A DNA stretch of 7,011 nucleotides from CAYIEP01 sp964362515 (lineage in GTDB: Bacteria; Patescibacteriota; Minisyncoccia; UBA6257; UBA9933): the NCBI GenBank assembly GCA_964362515.1, contig CAYIEP010000031.1:1-7011 (forward strand), given 5' to 3'. Shown here piece after piece: positions 5,054-7,011 of the stretch. The notes under the pieces are model-generated. The model was given only the letters and a program-made list of their open reading frames with translations, ran no database searches and had not been told where the DNA came from. The position numbers were made by a program, and so were the translations under genes. Positions within the stretch are counted from its first letter, which is position 1. The number at the start of each line of letters is the position of its first letter.

Positions 5054-6075
5054 TAAATTATGGCTTTAATTAAATTCTTATTGTCTTCCAGTTCAAGAAG
5101 CAGCATCAAAGTTTTGGCAAGCTTATCGGGGTCATGCCTGATAAAAACTCTTTGATTAGCCAGAACGTCAACCTTGTTGGGTTTAGACGCTTCTTTGCGC
5201 AATAAAGGGGTCAGTATGATTTTATAATTTCTTTCTCTTTTTAATTCCTTTTTGAAAGGCACAAGGAATTCTTTGTGTTTTTGGTATTTATCGACTAATT
5301 TTTCAGCCGGACGCGAAGAATTAAAAGTTATAAAATCTATTCTTTCTTTGCCAAGATATTTATTTATTATGCCGGCGTAATCATCAAGGGTGAATTTTTC
5401 GGTGTGCCCTTTTTTATTAACAAGATTGCAGTTGAAAACAATGATTGCTTTTGAATCTCTTACGGCCTTGGCTATTCCATTTACAAGAAAATTGGGAATG
5501 ATACTGCAATAAAAGTTTCCCGGCCCGATAATAATCATATTCGCTTCTTTGATTCTTTGAAGCGCTTTTTTATTGGCCCTGGCCTTCGGTTTTAAATAGA
5601 TTTTTTTTATCCCCCTTTTTTCAATTTCCGAATCAAGATTTATCTGGTGTTCGCCTTTTAAAACTTTTTCGTTATTCAATTCCATATAAAGATTGACGTC
5701 CGAATCGGTTACCGGGATAACTTCTCCTTTAACGTTTAAAAGTCCGCTGACGTCTTCCACTCCTTTTAAAAAATTCCCGTTTATTTTCTCCAAAGCGCTT
5801 AATAAAAGATTCCCAAAACTATGGCCTTTCAAGCCGCCGTTTTCAAACCGATAATTCATCAATTCCCGCATTTTGTCCGAAGAATCGGATAAAGCAACGA
5901 GACATTGCCTGATATCCCCCGGAGGCAAAACGCCGAGTTCGTCTCTTAATATCCCCGTTGACCCGCCGTCATCGGCCATTGAAACTATCGCGGATAATCT
6001 GACCGGATATTTTTTAAGGCCGGACAATAAAACAAAACTTCCGGTGCCGCCGCCGATTGTCACTATTTTTTTCAT
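5053..6075 (-). CDS. yvcK: YvcK/CofD-like protein (putative gluconeogenesis / morphogenesis factor)
   Basis: Member of the YvcK branch of the CofD-like family. In Bacillus and relatives it binds UDP-sugars and is needed for growth on gluconeogenic carbon and for correct cell-wall synthesis; no transferase reaction is established for this branch. Over 340 residues the sequence shows the Rossmann-type GGGTGS at 8-13, ADDGGSTG at 34-41, LPPGDIRQCLVAL at 50-62, GHSFGNLLL at 84-92, TDSDVNLYMEL at 123-133, IIIGPGNFYCSIIPN at 181-195, NCNLVNKKGHTEKFTLDDY at 215-233 and the C-terminal IRHDPDKLA at 312-320, all in the family order. The last motif but one is NKKGHTEKF instead of the more usual TQPGETxGF, a modest divergence. 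The start overlaps the galU stop in ATGA and the stop overlaps the HAD start in TAATG, so the three genes form one translationally coupled unit. True CofD (coenzyme F420) is unlikely in this context. Confidence 0.92.
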   Translation of the reverse strand: MKKIVTIGGGTGSFVLLSGLKKYPVRLSAIVSMADDGGSTGILRDELGVLPPGDIRQCLVALSDSSDKMRELMNYRFENGGLKGHSFGNLLLSALEKINGNFLKGVEDVSGLLNVKGEVIPVTDSDVNLYMELNNEKVLKGEHQINLDSEIEKRGIKKIYLKPKARANKKALQRIKEANMIIIGPGNFYCSIIPNFLVNGIAKAVRDSKAIIVFNCNLVNKKGHTEKFTLDDYAGIINKYLGKERIDFITFNSSRPAEKLVDKYQKHKEFLVPFKKELKRERNYKIILTPLLRKEASKPNKVDVLANQRVFIRHDPDKLAKTLMLLLELEDNKNLIKAII

Positions 6076-6932
6076 AAAATTAAATTTTTAATGTATTTCC
6101 TAAATTCTTTTTTTACTTCCGGATGCCCTAAAGCGGAATCAACCGTTGCCTTAAGAAAACCCATTTTGCTTCCGCAGTCGTACCGTTTGCCGTCAAATTT
6201 CAATCCGTAAACCGGACGCTTTTTAATTAAACTTTTCAGCGCGTCCGTTAATTCTATTTCCCCTCTTTTCGAAAGCTTTGTTTTTCTGATTTCTTTAAAT
6301 ATTTCCGGGGTAAAAATATATTTCCCGACTATTATCAGATTTGACGGAGCTTTCGACGGGTCGGGCTTTTCCACGATATCTTTAATTTCAAAAATCTTAT
6401 CGGAAATTTTTGTTGCTTTTACAACGCCGTAATTCTTCACTTCTTTTTTGTCCACTTCCTCTATCGCTATCACCGTATCTTGATATTTTTCAAAAACATC
6501 CATCATTTGGCGCAAACACGGAATTTTGCCGAAAACCAGGTCGTCGCCGAAAAGAACGGCAAACGGCTCATCGCCCACCAAATGACTGGCGTGAAGAAGA
6601 GCGTCTCCGTTCCCTCTGGGAAGTTTTTGACGGACATAAACGAAATTAGCCATCTCCGATATTTCTCTTATTTTTTTAAGAGTGTCTTTCTTGTTTTTCT
6701 TAAACAAAGAAGATTCAAGTTCCGGAGAATAATCAAAATGGTCTTCAATGGCCCTTTTCCCTCTTCCGGTTATAAAAATTATATCGGTAATTCCGGAAGC
6801 CACCGCCTCTTCAACCAAATACTGAATAACCGGCTTATCTATTATCGGAAGCATTTCTTTTGGCTGGGCCTTAGTTGCCGGAAGGAATCTCGTCCCCAAC
6901 CCCGCAACCGGAATAATCGCTTTTGTAATCAT
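6072..6932 (-). CDS. galU: UTP--glucose-1-phosphate uridylyltransferase
   Basis: Makes UDP-glucose from UTP and glucose 1-phosphate in the cytoplasm, feeding polysaccharide and envelope synthesis. The 286 residues match GalU length. Visible motifs: the nucleotide-binding loop IIPVAGLGTRFLPATKAQPKEMLPI (6-30), DKPVIQYLVEEA (32-43), GDEPFAVLFGDDLV (120-133) with the presumed metal-binding Asp130, NYGVV (167-171), IVEKPDPSKAPSN (186-198), the KRGEIELTDAL motif (222-232), and YDCGSKMGFLKA (251-262). The usual GLGHA segment reads RGNGDALLHA (106-115), a local change. The ATG at 6932 matches the family N-terminus closely. It starts 13 bases after the tRNA-Thr gene, with no SD, and its stop overlaps the yvcK start in ATGA. 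A glucose-1-P thymidylyltransferase (RmlA) is less likely because the KEMLPI and GEIELTDAL motifs are GalU-type. Confidence 0.93.
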   Translation of the reverse strand: MITKAIIPVAGLGTRFLPATKAQPKEMLPIIDKPVIQYLVEEAVASGITDIIFITGRGKRAIEDHFDYSPELESSLFKKNKKDTLKKIREISEMANFVYVRQKLPRGNGDALLHASHLVGDEPFAVLFGDDLVFGKIPCLRQMMDVFEKYQDTVIAIEEVDKKEVKNYGVVKATKISDKIFEIKDIVEKPDPSKAPSNLIIVGKYIFTPEIFKEIRKTKLSKRGEIELTDALKSLIKKRPVYGLKFDGKRYDCGSKMGFLKATVDSALGHPEVKKEFRKYIKNLIL

Positions 6933-6945
6933 AATTATTGTTTTG

Positions 6946-7011
6946 AGCCAGAGAGAGGATTTGAACCCCCGACCTTTCCCTTACGAAGGGACTGCTCTAC
7001 CGCTGAGCTAC
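6946..7011 (-). tRNA. tRNA-Thr(CGU), 5' end beyond the window
   Basis: Bases from tRNA position 7 to 73 are present; positions 1-6 lie past the right edge. The D stem GCTC/GAGC is perfect. The anticodon arm is GTCCC-TTCGTAA-GGGAA with anticodon CGT at 6985-6983, reading ACG. The T arm is GGGGG-TTCAAAT-CCTCT with two G-U pairs, and the 3' acceptor strand is CTCTGGC. The anticodon region closely resembles E. coli tRNA-Thr(CGU), including the G27-A43 mismatch. The base after the acceptor stem is T (discriminator U73), and CCA is not encoded (TCAA follows). It lies 13 bases upstream of galU on the same strand, so it is probably co-transcribed with it. Confidence 0.93.

Noticed and set aside
1..7011. 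CRISPR arrays, insertion sequences or integrase-type mobile genes
   Set aside because: No regularly spaced direct repeats, terminal inverted repeats or transposase/integrase motifs were seen. The tRNA at the right edge is a possible attachment site, but nothing mobile lies next to it in the window.

Overview
The window looks like a compact, low-GC, A-rich bacterial chromosome segment of housekeeping genes, most plausibly from a member of the Candidate Phyla Radiation (Patescibacteria). This is inferred from a glucose-6-phosphate isomerase of only 375 residues, nearly gapless gene packing, the general lack of Shine-Dalgarno (SD) sites in front of the housekeeping genes, and two starts that look leaderless. 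No marker gene proves the phylum. A release factor 2 gene that uses UGA for its own frameshift argues that UGA is still a stop codon, so the lineages that recode UGA to glycine are unlikely.

Layout, left to right. On the + strand, pgi (14-1141) converges on ftsX and their stop codons overlap. All other genes are on the - strand. Read in the direction of transcription from the right edge they are: a partial tRNA-Thr(CGU) cut by the window end (7011-6946); galU (6932-6072); a yvcK/CofD-like gene (6075-5053), overlapping galU by ATGA; a HAD-family hydrolase (5053-4424), overlapping yvcK by TAATG; a small self-contained unit of three short ORFs (4367-3931) with its own sigma70-type promoter, SD sites and intrinsic terminator; then prfB (3859-2746, needing a +1 frameshift at CUU UGA C), ftsE (2741-2049) and ftsX (2046-1138).

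How the genes work together. galU (UDP-glucose synthesis), yvcK (envelope and carbon-balance factor) and pgi (glucose-6-P/fructose-6-P interconversion) concern sugar-phosphate and cell-envelope precursor metabolism. ftsE and ftsX form the divisome ABC complex that controls peptidoglycan hydrolysis. prfB terminates translation at UGA and UAA; its linkage to ftsEX is seen in many bacteria.

The least explained part is 3860-4450: a strong promoter inside the end of the HAD gene, three tandem unrecognised small ORFs (59, 19 and 63 codons), each with an SD although the surrounding genes have none, and a symmetric terminator before prfB. Second in interest is the prfB recoding site, where a 6-bp hairpin sits where the usual SD-like stimulator would be.
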